64,000 bases of DNA, taken from positions 1 to 64,000 of the forward strand of contig JAIELF010000011.1 in the NCBI GenBank assembly GCA_019753235.1, read 5' to 3'. The stretch comes from a bacterium (lineage in GTDB: Bacteria > Planctomycetota > Planctomycetia > Kolteriales > Kolteriaceae). The position numbers and the translations under genes are program-made. The first letter of the stretch is position 1; every line of letters starts with the position of its first letter. A model generated the notes under the pieces. That model did no database searches. It had not been told where the DNA came from and worked only from the letters and a program-made list of their open reading frames with translations. This document shows, one piece after another, positions 26,264 through 34,837 of the stretch.

Positions 26264-27652
26264 TTAACGGAACACCACCATTCGCTTCTGTCGCTTGCCT
26301 CGCTTGACTTGCACTACCCTGCGACCGGCGAGACTCTCTTTTGTGATGGCGGCGCCGACGTCCGAAACAGGCTGCCCCCCCACGCGGAGCCCACCAGATT
26401 GAATTTCTCGGCGGACCTCGCTTTTCGATTGGAATAAGCCGATGTCGACGGCCAGATCAATGATCGGAAGACCACCTCCGTCGAGTTCCGCCCATGCCCG
26501 ATGCGCCACGGGCAACGTGGTGGGATCAAGATCGGTGGGCAACGTCGCGGGATCAAGCAGACCCAGTTCATCCGCATGCGTCTCGAACGAATCGACATCG
26601 TCTTCGTGCATGCTTCGCTCGAGTCCTTCGCATGCCAACGCGATGGCGGGGCTATGGACGATCGAGGTCAGTTCCAAAGCGATCCTCTTGGGGCCGACTC
26701 GCTTTTCCGGTGAGTTCGTTGTTTCCTTCGCGATCGCGATGATCTCTTCCATTGAAACAAAGGTTAAAAGTTTCAAGTAGCGATCGATATCCGCATCGGA
26801 CGTATCGAAGAAGTACTTGAAGAGAAAGTAAGGATGCGTCCGCTTCGGATCGAGATAGATGGCGCCGCGCTCGCTTTTGCCGAACTTCTGACCCGAAGAG
26901 GTTGTTAAGAGTGGAAACGTGCAGCCATGCGCGATCGATCCGTGATGTTTATGATGAATGAGGTCGATGCCCGCCGTGATGTTCCCCCATTGATCGCTGC
27001 CGCCACATTGAATTTGACATCCCAGCGACTCGTACAGATGCAGAAAGTCGTACGCCTGAAGAAGCATGTAGCTGAACTCGGTGTAGCTGATCCCTTGCTC
27101 GCGGTCCTCGAGTCGTGCGCGTACCGATTCCTTGGCCATCATGGCATTGACGGAGAAATGCTTTCCCACGTCGCGCAAGAATTGAATGTAGGTAAGGCCG
27201 TCAAACCATTCAGCATTGTTGACCAGAAGAAAGTCTTCGCCCGCCGATCCTTCGAAGAGTCGCTCGAGTTGTCCCCGAATTCCCTCGACGTTGCGACGGA
27301 TATCGTCGGGGCCTAGAAGCTGACGCTCTTGGGATTTGCCGCTGGGATCGCCGATCATCCCGGTCGCGCCGCCAACAACCGCGATCGGCAGGACACCGGC
27401 GTTTTTCAGCCGCCGAAGACCGAGGATCGCCAACAAGTTTCCCACGTGCAGGCTGGCTGCCGTCGGGTCGAAACCACAATAGGCTTTGACCGATTGCCGG
27501 GCCGAGAGCTGCTCGTCGATCCAGGTCCCCATGCTTTCGGAGGTTTTCTGAAAGATGACGCCACGCTCTTCGAGATCGGTCCAGAACTGGGGCTGACTCA
27601 CGTCGAGACTCTCCTTGCCGAGCGGGCTCTTTTTTCCATCATTGGAATTCAT
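26264..27652 (-). CDS. tyrS: Tyrosyl-tRNA synthetase
   Basis: Class I synthetase charging tRNA-Tyr. The 462-residue protein shows GFDPTAASLHVGNLLAI (HIGH as HVGN), GGATGMIGDPSGKSQER, the tyrosine-pocket LLQAYDFLHLY with GGSDQWGNITAG, and KFGKSE as the KMSKS loop. A C-terminal S4-like RNA-binding domain follows (VRREIQSGGLRVGGQPV). The frame stays open 91 codons further upstream, but that part overlaps the divergent DUF429 gene and is unlike tyrS, so I used the ATG at 27652. Convergent with eboD, 21 bases between. Confidence 0.96.
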   Translation of the reverse strand: MNSNDGKKSPLGKESLDVSQPQFWTDLEERGVIFQKTSESMGTWIDEQLSARQSVKAYCGFDPTAASLHVGNLLAILGLRRLKNAGVLPIAVVGGATGMIGDPSGKSQERQLLGPDDIRRNVEGIRGQLERLFEGSAGEDFLLVNNAEWFDGLTYIQFLRDVGKHFSVNAMMAKESVRARLEDREQGISYTEFSYMLLQAYDFLHLYESLGCQIQCGGSDQWGNITAGIDLIHHKHHGSIAHGCTFPLLTTSSGQKFGKSERGAIYLDPKRTHPYFLFKYFFDTSDADIDRYLKLLTFVSMEEIIAIAKETTNSPEKRVGPKRIALELTSIVHSPAIALACEGLERSMHEDDVDSFETHADELGLLDPATLPTDLDPTTLPVAHRAWAELDGGGLPIIDLAVDIGLFQSKSEVRREIQSGGLRVGGQPVSDVGAAITKESLAGRRVVQVKRGKRQKRMVVFR

Positions 27653-27754
27653 CTTACGCTGTCGGTGTCGTCTCGGCTTGATTAACGAGAGGCTAGATTC
27701 GCCCACCCGAGTCGGCCCACACGAGTCGCCAGCTCGGAGCGCCCGGAGGAGCAG

Positions 27755-28642
27755 ATGCCCACTTCCCAGCGATCGACGCATCAATCCTTCCGCTTGACCG
27801 ATGTCATCGGGCCGACCCAACCGGGGATCTACCGCGTGGCGGGCTTGGACTTCAGCGGCGCCAAACGGCCGGCAGCTCATCTTTACTGGGCGGAAGGTGA
27901 GTTCACCGTCACCCGCGCGCGTCAACGCCTGATGATTCGGTCGTGTATGTCCGGTGCAGAGCTCGACGATCGACCGACAATTTCGACGGATTGCTATCCG
28001 GTGCTGGTTGACAGGATGTTGTCACAAGGGGAGGCTTGGGTCGGCTGCGATTTTCCCTTTTCCGTTTCCCGCGAGGCGATCGACCCGCTGACTTGGAAAG
28101 AGTACTTGTTATCGCTCGACAAACAGTTTCGTGGTCCGACCGATTGGCAACATCACTGTCGGAAGAAGTTGGCAGGCGAGAAGAAGAGAGATGCCGACAA
28201 AGCGGCCCGAGCACCTTGGGCTCCGACCAATTTGCGGCTCTATCGGCAAACGTATTTTGGAATGTCGGTGATTCTCGCACCTCTGTTGAGGGAGAATCGA
28301 GCGGTTGCTTTACCCTTTATGTTGGATCGACCAGGGAAGCTGAAGCTGCTGGAAGTATGCCCTGCGTGTCGACTCAAAGAGGCAGGCCTATACGTTCCTT
28401 ATAAGGGTCGCACGCCTTCGCACCGGCGATCTCGAAAGAGGCTCGTGGATGAGTTGTCGGCAATCACGATGCTTGATGTACAAACGACGTCGAATGTTCG
28501 ACGACGAATGATCGATCAATCGGGGGGCGACGCGCTCGATGCTGTGCTGGCCACAGCGATCGTCGCAAGGTCCATTCGCTTTCGCCATGATCTGCTCCAC
28601 AAGGTCGAGCAAAATCGAATCGAGGGATTCGTCTATTCATGA
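27755..28642 (+). CDS. DUF429 family protein
   Basis: The 295-residue protein has the family opening VAGLDFSGAKRPAAHLYWAEG, an RNase-H-like first strand with an Asp, then WVGCDFPFSV and a C-terminal SGGDALDAVLATAIVAR with the second acidic motif. That fits the DUF429 ribonuclease H-like superfamily, whose function is not established. GGAGGAG precedes the ATG by four to six bases. No signal peptide or membrane helix. It is divergent from tyrS with a 102-base promoter region between. Confidence 0.82.
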   Translation: MPTSQRSTHQSFRLTDVIGPTQPGIYRVAGLDFSGAKRPAAHLYWAEGEFTVTRARQRLMIRSCMSGAELDDRPTISTDCYPVLVDRMLSQGEAWVGCDFPFSVSREAIDPLTWKEYLLSLDKQFRGPTDWQHHCRKKLAGEKKRDADKAARAPWAPTNLRLYRQTYFGMSVILAPLLRENRAVALPFMLDRPGKLKLLEVCPACRLKEAGLYVPYKGRTPSHRRSRKRLVDELSAITMLDVQTTSNVRRRMIDQSGGDALDAVLATAIVARSIRFRHDLLHKVEQNRIEGFVYS

Positions 28643-28669
28643 TGTGAGGGGGCATTTCCAAAGCCGTGA

Positions 28670-29404
28670 TTAAACGCCCCGGGCGTCCGCGCCCCAGATG
28701 ACTTTGTGCAGGGGGACCTGCTGGCGGATCGTCAATTCTGTCGACAAAATCCAGTCGGCAAGATCTCGCGAGTCAAGCTCTCCATGAACGGGCGAGAAGA
28801 GAACTGTTCGCGAATCTAAGGCAAATTGTCTTATCAGCTCGACCGACCAGTCGAAGTCCTCGCGATTGCCGACCACAAATTTGACTTCGTCATGGGAACG
28901 CAGTCGACGAAGATTCTCGTAGTCGTTGGAACCGCATTCGCCGCTTGAGGGACACTTCATATCGACGATCGCGATCACGCGCGAGTCGACCGATTCGATC
29001 GAGATCGCACCACTTGTTTCGAGCAGAATTTGTCGGCCGGTGTCGGCCAAAGCCGACAGAAGCCGATCGCATTCGGGATGGGCCAGTGGCTCGCCGCCGG
29101 TGACCTCGACCAGTCTCGGCGACAAGCGATCGACTTCGTCCAGGATCTGTTCGATAGAAAGAGGCTTTCCTTCGGTGAAGGCATGGGGAGTGTCACACCA
29201 ACGACACCGAAGCGGGCAACCCGTCAAGCGAATGAAAATGCAAGGCAAACCAACGTAGGTCGATTCCCCCTGAATACTGGCGTAGATCTCATGAACGACA
29301 AGCTGGCCTGCCGGCCGATTCAGAATCGGACGCATGCGCAATTCTTGTTGTCGCGCGATCGATTCGTCGGCAAGGACAGGGAGTCTCAAGTTTGATGCGG
29401 TCAT
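28670..29404 (-). CDS. queE: 7-carboxy-7-deazaguanine synthase
   Basis: Radical-SAM enzyme of queuosine synthesis that contracts carboxytetrahydropterin to CDG. The 244-residue protein has HEIYASIQGESTYVG, the cluster triad CPLRCRWC (Cx3Cx2C) followed by DTPHAF, VEVTGGEPLAHP, LLETSGA and VDMKCPSSGE, all in family order. AAGGA precedes the ATG at 29404 by six bases. The rest of the queuosine pathway (queC, queD, queF) is not in the window. Confidence 0.95.
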   Translation of the reverse strand: MTASNLRLPVLADESIARQQELRMRPILNRPAGQLVVHEIYASIQGESTYVGLPCIFIRLTGCPLRCRWCDTPHAFTEGKPLSIEQILDEVDRLSPRLVEVTGGEPLAHPECDRLLSALADTGRQILLETSGAISIESVDSRVIAIVDMKCPSSGECGSNDYENLRRLRSHDEVKFVVGNREDFDWSVELIRQFALDSRTVLFSPVHGELDSRDLADWILSTELTIRQQVPLHKVIWGADARGV

Positions 29405-29482
29405 GCTCGGTCCTTGCCGAGAAAGATCCCGGCGATCGATCGAGTCTTTCCGTTATGACAAAACATGCGAGGACTCTTTCGG

Positions 29483-30535
29483 CTAATGTCCTTGAGTGAT
29501 CTCGACGAGTCGTCGAAGTTGCAGGGCGGCCTTTCCCGAGGTGATGGCGGCTTGGGCCGTCCGCATCCCGTCGATGAGGGAACTCGCTTGATTCGCGACC
29601 CACAACAGAGCCGAGACGTTAGCGGCCACGACGTCCGCGGATCCTCCTGGTTTGCCCGCGAGAACATCCCGAATCATCTGCGCACTCTGTTTCGGAGAGG
29701 AGACGGCCAAGTCGGCCACATCACAATGAGCGACGCCGAAATCGGTCGGCTGCCAAAGGTGGGACGAGATCTCATTGCCGCAGATCAATCGAACATGCGT
29801 CGGTTTTGAAAGGCTCACTTCGTCGGTGCCATCCTCTCCCCAGACGACGGCCGCACGCGGAATGTTGAGTCGCTGAATCGCCTCGGCCAACGGATCGAGA
29901 AGCGTCGCCTGTCCGACACCAATAATCTGAGCAGCCAAGCCCACCGGATTGGCGAGCGGCCCGACCAAGTTGAAGATGGTACGAAAGCGAATCGCTTGCC
30001 GAACGGGGGCAGCATGCTTCATGGCCGGGTGCCAAAGAGGAGCAAAAAGAAAACCGAGCCCGATTTCTTCGAGTGATCGAGCGACGACTTCCGGCGGCGC
30101 CTGAACATTCACGCCGAGCGCGGTTAAGACATCGGCACTCCCGCTTGAACTCGAGAAACTTCGGTTGCCATGCTTGGCGACCGGCACTCCACAAGCACTG
30201 GCGACGATGGCGGCCGCGGTCGAAATGTTGAACGTCGAGACAGGCGAACCCCCTGTACCACAAGTATCGACCCAGGGACGATCTTTCAGTTGGACTCGGA
30301 CGGCATGTTCCCGCAGTGCCCGCGCGGTGCCGGCAAGTTCGGGGCCGGTTTCACCCAGGAGTCGAAGGGCCGTCAAATACGAAGAAACGACCGCCGGTTC
30401 CTCGGCCCCGGCAATGATGAGGCTGGTGGCGGAGTAAGCCTCGTCGGCCGACAAATGGCCCGACTCGATCAGCCGCTTGACGTGATCGATCAACACGGCT
30501 GGATTACCCTCGTTCGTTCCTGGCCCGCTGGTCAA
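29483..30535 (-). CDS. trpD: Anthranilate phosphoribosyltransferase
   Basis: Second step of tryptophan synthesis, joining anthranilate to PRPP. The 350-residue protein has the PRPP loop DTCGTGGSPVSTFNIST, VAKHGNRSFSSSSGSADVL, FLFAPLWHPAMKHAAPVR and RTIFNLVGPLANP, with GEDGTDEVSL later. The start is a TTG at 30535, nine bases after the stop of the membrane protein gene, with GAAGG upstream. No other trp gene is nearby, which is common in planctomycetes with scattered pathways. Confidence 0.95.
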   Translation of the reverse strand: MTSGPGTNEGNPAVLIDHVKRLIESGHLSADEAYSATSLIIAGAEEPAVVSSYLTALRLLGETGPELAGTARALREHAVRVQLKDRPWVDTCGTGGSPVSTFNISTAAAIVASACGVPVAKHGNRSFSSSSGSADVLTALGVNVQAPPEVVARSLEEIGLGFLFAPLWHPAMKHAAPVRQAIRFRTIFNLVGPLANPVGLAAQIIGVGQATLLDPLAEAIQRLNIPRAAVVWGEDGTDEVSLSKPTHVRLICGNEISSHLWQPTDFGVAHCDVADLAVSSPKQSAQMIRDVLAGKPGGSADVVAANVSALLWVANQASSLIDGMRTAQAAITSGKAALQLRRLVEITQGH

Positions 30536-30543
30536 CGAAGGGG

Positions 30544-31266
30544 TCAGCCTTCGACTTCGTCGGTCATGGTGGGGGCGGCCGACGCCTGAGCGACTGGCTC
30601 GAAGCGCACCTTGCGTGCTTCGAGGATTTCATCGACGCGACGGGTCACCTTTTTGATGCTGGGGACATTGTCGAGCACAATGGGTCGGGGCGAACCCTGT
30701 GGCGACATCACGATTGTCCCCGATCCCCAGAGGGCATACTCGAACACGTCGGTCAGCTCGCTATTGAGCTTGAGTCCCGCCGTGGTGAATCGCTCGACGT
30801 CGCCGAGGAATCCCTTGTGATGGATCAATTCGTTGGATGACAACTCCCAGTAGTCGAAGCGAGTGATGAAATACATCCCCGCAAAAAGAAGAAGCATGAC
30901 AGCAAAGAGGACATAGTAGAAGTGGGGCGATGCCGAGATCTTTAGCGAGCTGAAGAATTGTTCGAGCGCGGGGAAGATCTTGACGTATTGATTCAGAAGA
31001 ATCAGCCCCAGGACGACCGCGATGATCATGGCCGTGAAAGTGAGAGAGGTCGTTCTCGGGAAATCAAATGTCAGCACCAACAGGTTGACGCCGAGAACCG
31101 TCATGAACAAACTTCCCCAGAGAATTTGATTTTCGGGGTTAAACTGAGTTGCCAATCCCATCGCGATGCAGGCGAGGGTGGTTGGCCAAAGAAAGACCAT
31201 CTTCGGCCAAGATCGGAAGACAAATGTCGACGGAGCGCTCGTGGTTGTCTTAGCGGCCGTGGCCAT
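30544..31266 (-). CDS. Membrane protein with cytoplasmic C-terminal domain
   Basis: The 240-residue protein has about four membrane helices in residues 24-135 (FLWPTTLACIAMGLATQF, LFMTVLGVNLLVLTF, FTAMIIAVVLGLILLN, YYVLFAVMLLLFAGMYF). A beta-rich tail follows: YWELSSNELIHHKGFLGDVERF, GSGTIVMSP, then VPSIKKVTRRVDEILEARKV. The tail resembles bacterial PH-like domains, but I do not assign a family. AAAAGGAAG lies before the ATG. It is probably cotranscribed with trpD. Confidence 0.72.
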   Translation of the reverse strand: MATAAKTTTSAPSTFVFRSWPKMVFLWPTTLACIAMGLATQFNPENQILWGSLFMTVLGVNLLVLTFDFPRTTSLTFTAMIIAVVLGLILLNQYVKIFPALEQFFSSLKISASPHFYYVLFAVMLLLFAGMYFITRFDYWELSSNELIHHKGFLGDVERFTTAGLKLNSELTDVFEYALWGSGTIVMSPQGSPRPIVLDNVPSIKKVTRRVDEILEARKVRFEPVAQASAAPTMTDEVEG

Positions 31267-31528
31267 GGTAATATGCTTCCTTTTCGCAATCGGGTTTCAA
31301 GGGGGCCCGCGACCGAGCCCTACCAGAGGGTCATTCGCGGAATGTCCCTCCTCCTTGGAGGACGTTTTAAGTAAAGCGAATCGGCAGAAGATCGGCAACC
31401 CTTTTGCATTTAAGCGTCGAACGCGCGCGGTGATCCATGCGACGATGCTTCCCAACATCTGATCGGGTAGAGACTTGGCCTAATCGGTGCCGATCGAAAA
31501 GAAGAGTCGTCCAGCAAAGTAAAATCGC

Positions 31529-32086
31529 TCAAGGGCGAGATTCAATTCCCAGCAGTTCCCTCTTGAAGTCCAGACCCATGGGAGATGAGTAGCCTCCCAG
31601 TGATCCTCCCGATCCAACAACTCGGTGACACGGGACGACGATCGGCCAAGGATTGCGAGCCATGACCGAACCTGCTGCTCGCGCGCCGCGTGGAGCGCCG
31701 GCTTTCTCGGCCAGTTCGAGATAGGTCCATACTTGACCCGCCGGGATCGATCGGCACAGACGGGTAACCTCGGCGCGGAAGGTGGTCCAGTTTCCACCGG
31801 TGACATACCGCAGGTCGAGTTCGATATCGGTTAGGGAATCGCTTTCTCCCTCAACCACCTTCATCAATCGGCGAGCAATCTTAGACTTTCGTTCCACCGG
31901 TGGAACGCCTGCCAACTCGGTCAAGTCTTTGATGAGACTCTCCTCGTCCGGGTAACCAACGCGCGTTGCCACCAGGCCTCGGCTCGTCGTGACCAAACCC
32001 ATGAAACCAAGGCCGGTCGAAAAGAACGAAACCTCGATCCCGGGCTCGCACGCCAGCTTGTTTTCTTCCAGGACAATCGCCGACAT
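31529..32086 (-). CDS. ogt: Methylated-DNA-protein-cysteine methyltransferase
   Basis: Repairs O6-alkylguanine by suicidal transfer to its own cysteine. The 185-residue protein has VWTYLELAEKAGAPRGARAAGSV (helix-turn-helix with the Arg finger), then NPWPIVVPCHRVVGSGGSLGGYS with the acceptor C153 and the Asn hinge. There is an N-terminal Ogt-type domain but no Ada activator domain. Reading direction matches ccsA downstream, but the 67-base gap and lack of coupling suggest separate regulation. Confidence 0.94.
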   Translation of the reverse strand: MSAIVLEENKLACEPGIEVSFFSTGLGFMGLVTTSRGLVATRVGYPDEESLIKDLTELAGVPPVERKSKIARRLMKVVEGESDSLTDIELDLRYVTGGNWTTFRAEVTRLCRSIPAGQVWTYLELAEKAGAPRGARAAGSVMARNPWPIVVPCHRVVGSGGSLGGYSSPMGLDFKRELLGIESRP

Positions 32087-32153
32087 CCTTATCCCTTTCC
32101 CGGTTCGTTTCTTACCGGCCCGTGATCAAAGACAAGGTCGCTTGGACGCTGAG

Positions 32154-34793
32154 CTAAACCGTCTTTTGAGGGGTCATCGGCGAACTCACCGCCGACATGC
32201 CGGTCGATGAACGCCGCATCGAATGCACGCCCACAACGAGGGCAACATACGCGAGGTTCGCCAAAACGACGGCGAAAACGTACGGCTGTCCTCCGTCGCC
32301 GAACGCGTATGCATGCAGCCCCTCGCCGAGCACAAAGTTGACGCCGTACCAGCTCATCACGACACCAGAAAATGCAAGCACGCTCATCACGATCAGGCCA
32401 AAGGTCTTCAGCAGTCCCGCGAATCTAGCGTGTAAGACGGCGATATAACCGATGAACGCGATCAGCGCCCAGACTTCCTTCGGGTCCCATCCCCAAAATC
32501 GACCCCACGAGTACGCCGCCCACCATCCACCGAGCAACGTTCCCGCGCCGAGGAGGAGAACACCGACTTGAATCGACCGATAGATGTACTGAGCGATCGG
32601 CTTCATGGTGGTCGAGTTCGGCTTGCCCACCAGGTAGTAGGTTAGCCCCACGTTGCCGAGCATCCAAGCCAGCATGAAGGCGCCGTAGCTTGCGACAATC
32701 GTGAGGACGTGAATGACAAGCCAAAAGTTATCTCGAAGGACGGGAACAAGCGGGGATATCGAGTTACCAAACTCGGGGGGCATGACGTACGCCAGCAGTG
32801 TCGCGGGCGTGAGCGCCATCGCTCCGGTGGCAACGATGATTCGGTGCCCGTAGACGAGCCCGAGGACAATCGAAAGGGTCGCCATGATGAACGATGCCCA
32901 GATGATGGTTTCGTACATGTTGGTGACGGGGGGCCTGCCCGAGATCATGATTCGCAGAGTCGTCCCGTAGATCATAAATCCGACGGCGACCAATAACGTC
33001 ATGAAGCCTAGCCTATAAAGCCAAGGCCCCTCGATTCCGAGACTCAGAATCAGCATCACGAGTGCAAGTCCGCTGAAAACGACCGTCCAGAGGAAGGGTT
33101 GAAACTTGTTGTAATGAAGTTCTGTCTGGACAAGGTTGGCCGAGGGATAGAGGTAGGAGTCTTTCGACGCGGCAGACAAAAGGTCGGCCAATTGGGATGA
33201 AGCCGTGTTGAATGCCGCCGGGTCATCGGCGAGTAAGGCTGCTCGGGCTTGAGATAAGCTAGCGCGGATCGGTTCGATTTGTGATGACGAGTAACCTCGG
33301 CTCGGCCCGATCTCCGGGAGAGCGAGGATTTCGAGGATGTTCATCCAGCGAGCTTCATTCGCGATCGACTCGATCTTTAGTCGCTGCTGTTGCTCGAGAA
33401 GCTCTTGGGGATTGCCCCCTTTCTCTCCATCGGGAGTGACCCTCAATTCCTTGAGCAGGCGGTCGGCCACCTCTCGCAGGTCTGCCGCGAATGGATCGCT
33501 ATCGTTGATGCTCGCTTGCCAAGTCTCGACGACGGCAACGAATCCTTTTCCGTCCGCCGATGCAAGCTTGCTGGACAGATCCCCCAGCTTGCTTTCGATG
33601 GAGGTGATTCGATTTTTGATGTTCTGATCGGGAGCCAAAAAGATCGTCTGTCCGGTCCGAAGTTCGACAAAAGATCGATACGCCCTTAAGATCTCGACCG
33701 ACTTTTTGTCTGCCGTCGAGAGGTTTCTCTTTTCTGGCTTATCCTCTTCTAGCTTGGCGATGCGCAGAGCCCAATCGATAAACCATCGGTTCGCGTGGAT
33801 CGTCCGAATCGAAGCAGCGGAGGCCGTCTCTCCTTGAAGCTTCGGCGCGAGATCCTGAAATCGAGCATCAAGAATCGGCGCGGTATCCCAAGGATCGGGT
33901 TGATGAAAATCCCAGTAGATTCGATCGAAACCGATCGATCCGGGCCGGGACGACGTCAACAACTTCTTGACCTCTTCGGGCTTGTCCCATCCGCTCCAGG
34001 TGAGAACCAACGTGACCGCCAACTCCACCGGATCGTACTTTCGGTTCTCTCGGGCAAGCCCCTTCGCCGGGAACGCTTCCGCCGGCAGAGGCTTGATGGC
34101 GTCCCCTAAGATCGCTTCCAAGTGTTTGCGTCGAGCGACGGCCCGGTCGAGATCGGTAGCTTCCTTCGAGGCCGCCACCTCTTCCACAAGTTTCGCGGGT
34201 ACGATGGCCGACACCGCGGGGTTCTCGTTGAGGAAGTGAAGAATATCGACCTTGGTTCGACCGACCCCATCGATCTGAGCGAGAAGATCATCAAACTTCT
34301 TGAGGAGTTCTTTATCCTTGGTGTCGGTTGCCTCGGCACGGAACTCGGCAAGGGTCTTGTCGATGCCGATCTCTTTCACAAAAGCGTCGCGCCTCTTACG
34401 AATCTCCATGTCGATCGAGAGAAGCTCTTCTTCAAGCGGAGCGGTTTGCCAGTTGGTTTTCGGAAGGGTCTCTTTCCATTCGAAAGGGACAAGCTTGGCG
34501 AGCTCGGCCGCGGGCCCTTCCTTTTGCAGGAGCTTGTTCGCGAGTGCCGACCAATCTGGAATGTCGGCCACGCTGACGGTGGCGACGGTGCTGGGCTTCC
34601 ATTTGCTCTTGCCTGCAAATGAGTAGATTTGTTCCCACGCCAACGTATCCATCGGCTTGGCTCGACCATCATCCAGCACGACGATCTTTCGCCAGATATC
34701 CCAATCATATCCGACCGATTTCGGTTCCTCTCCCCGGGCCATGCCGGTCAGGACCAAGCCGATCCAAGCTACTTGCAACATTGTTCGATTCAT
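32154..34793 (-). CDS. ccsA: Cytochrome c biogenesis protein CcsA with long N-terminal extension
   Basis: The C-terminal third (about residues 590-860) is the CcsA haem-handling domain with eight membrane helices and the tryptophan-rich motif WGRFWGWDPKEVWAL, plus conserved His in HVLTIVASYGAFM and RFAGLLKTFG. A signal peptide and about 550 periplasmic residues precede it: RKIVVLDDGRAKPMDTLAWEQIYSFAGK, then a Lys/Glu/Leu-rich helical region. The LDDGRAKPMDT stretch is seen in planctomycete and Bacteroidetes CcsA proteins. The ATG at 34793 follows AAGGGA and starts a good signal peptide. It partners with ResB just upstream to attach haem c. Confidence 0.9.
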   Translation of the reverse strand: MNRTMLQVAWIGLVLTGMARGEEPKSVGYDWDIWRKIVVLDDGRAKPMDTLAWEQIYSFAGKSKWKPSTVATVSVADIPDWSALANKLLQKEGPAAELAKLVPFEWKETLPKTNWQTAPLEEELLSIDMEIRKRRDAFVKEIGIDKTLAEFRAEATDTKDKELLKKFDDLLAQIDGVGRTKVDILHFLNENPAVSAIVPAKLVEEVAASKEATDLDRAVARRKHLEAILGDAIKPLPAEAFPAKGLARENRKYDPVELAVTLVLTWSGWDKPEEVKKLLTSSRPGSIGFDRIYWDFHQPDPWDTAPILDARFQDLAPKLQGETASAASIRTIHANRWFIDWALRIAKLEEDKPEKRNLSTADKKSVEILRAYRSFVELRTGQTIFLAPDQNIKNRITSIESKLGDLSSKLASADGKGFVAVVETWQASINDSDPFAADLREVADRLLKELRVTPDGEKGGNPQELLEQQQRLKIESIANEARWMNILEILALPEIGPSRGYSSSQIEPIRASLSQARAALLADDPAAFNTASSQLADLLSAASKDSYLYPSANLVQTELHYNKFQPFLWTVVFSGLALVMLILSLGIEGPWLYRLGFMTLLVAVGFMIYGTTLRIMISGRPPVTNMYETIIWASFIMATLSIVLGLVYGHRIIVATGAMALTPATLLAYVMPPEFGNSISPLVPVLRDNFWLVIHVLTIVASYGAFMLAWMLGNVGLTYYLVGKPNSTTMKPIAQYIYRSIQVGVLLLGAGTLLGGWWAAYSWGRFWGWDPKEVWALIAFIGYIAVLHARFAGLLKTFGLIVMSVLAFSGVVMSWYGVNFVLGEGLHAYAFGDGGQPYVFAVVLANLAYVALVVGVHSMRRSSTGMSAVSSPMTPQKTV

Positions 34794-34837
34794 GATCCCA
34801 GTTCCCTTCTTCGACCCGAACGGCTTGTACAGGATGT

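Noticed and set aside
27653-27925. 91-codon upstream extension of tyrS
   Set aside because: It overlaps the DUF429 gene on the opposite strand and is not TyrRS-like.
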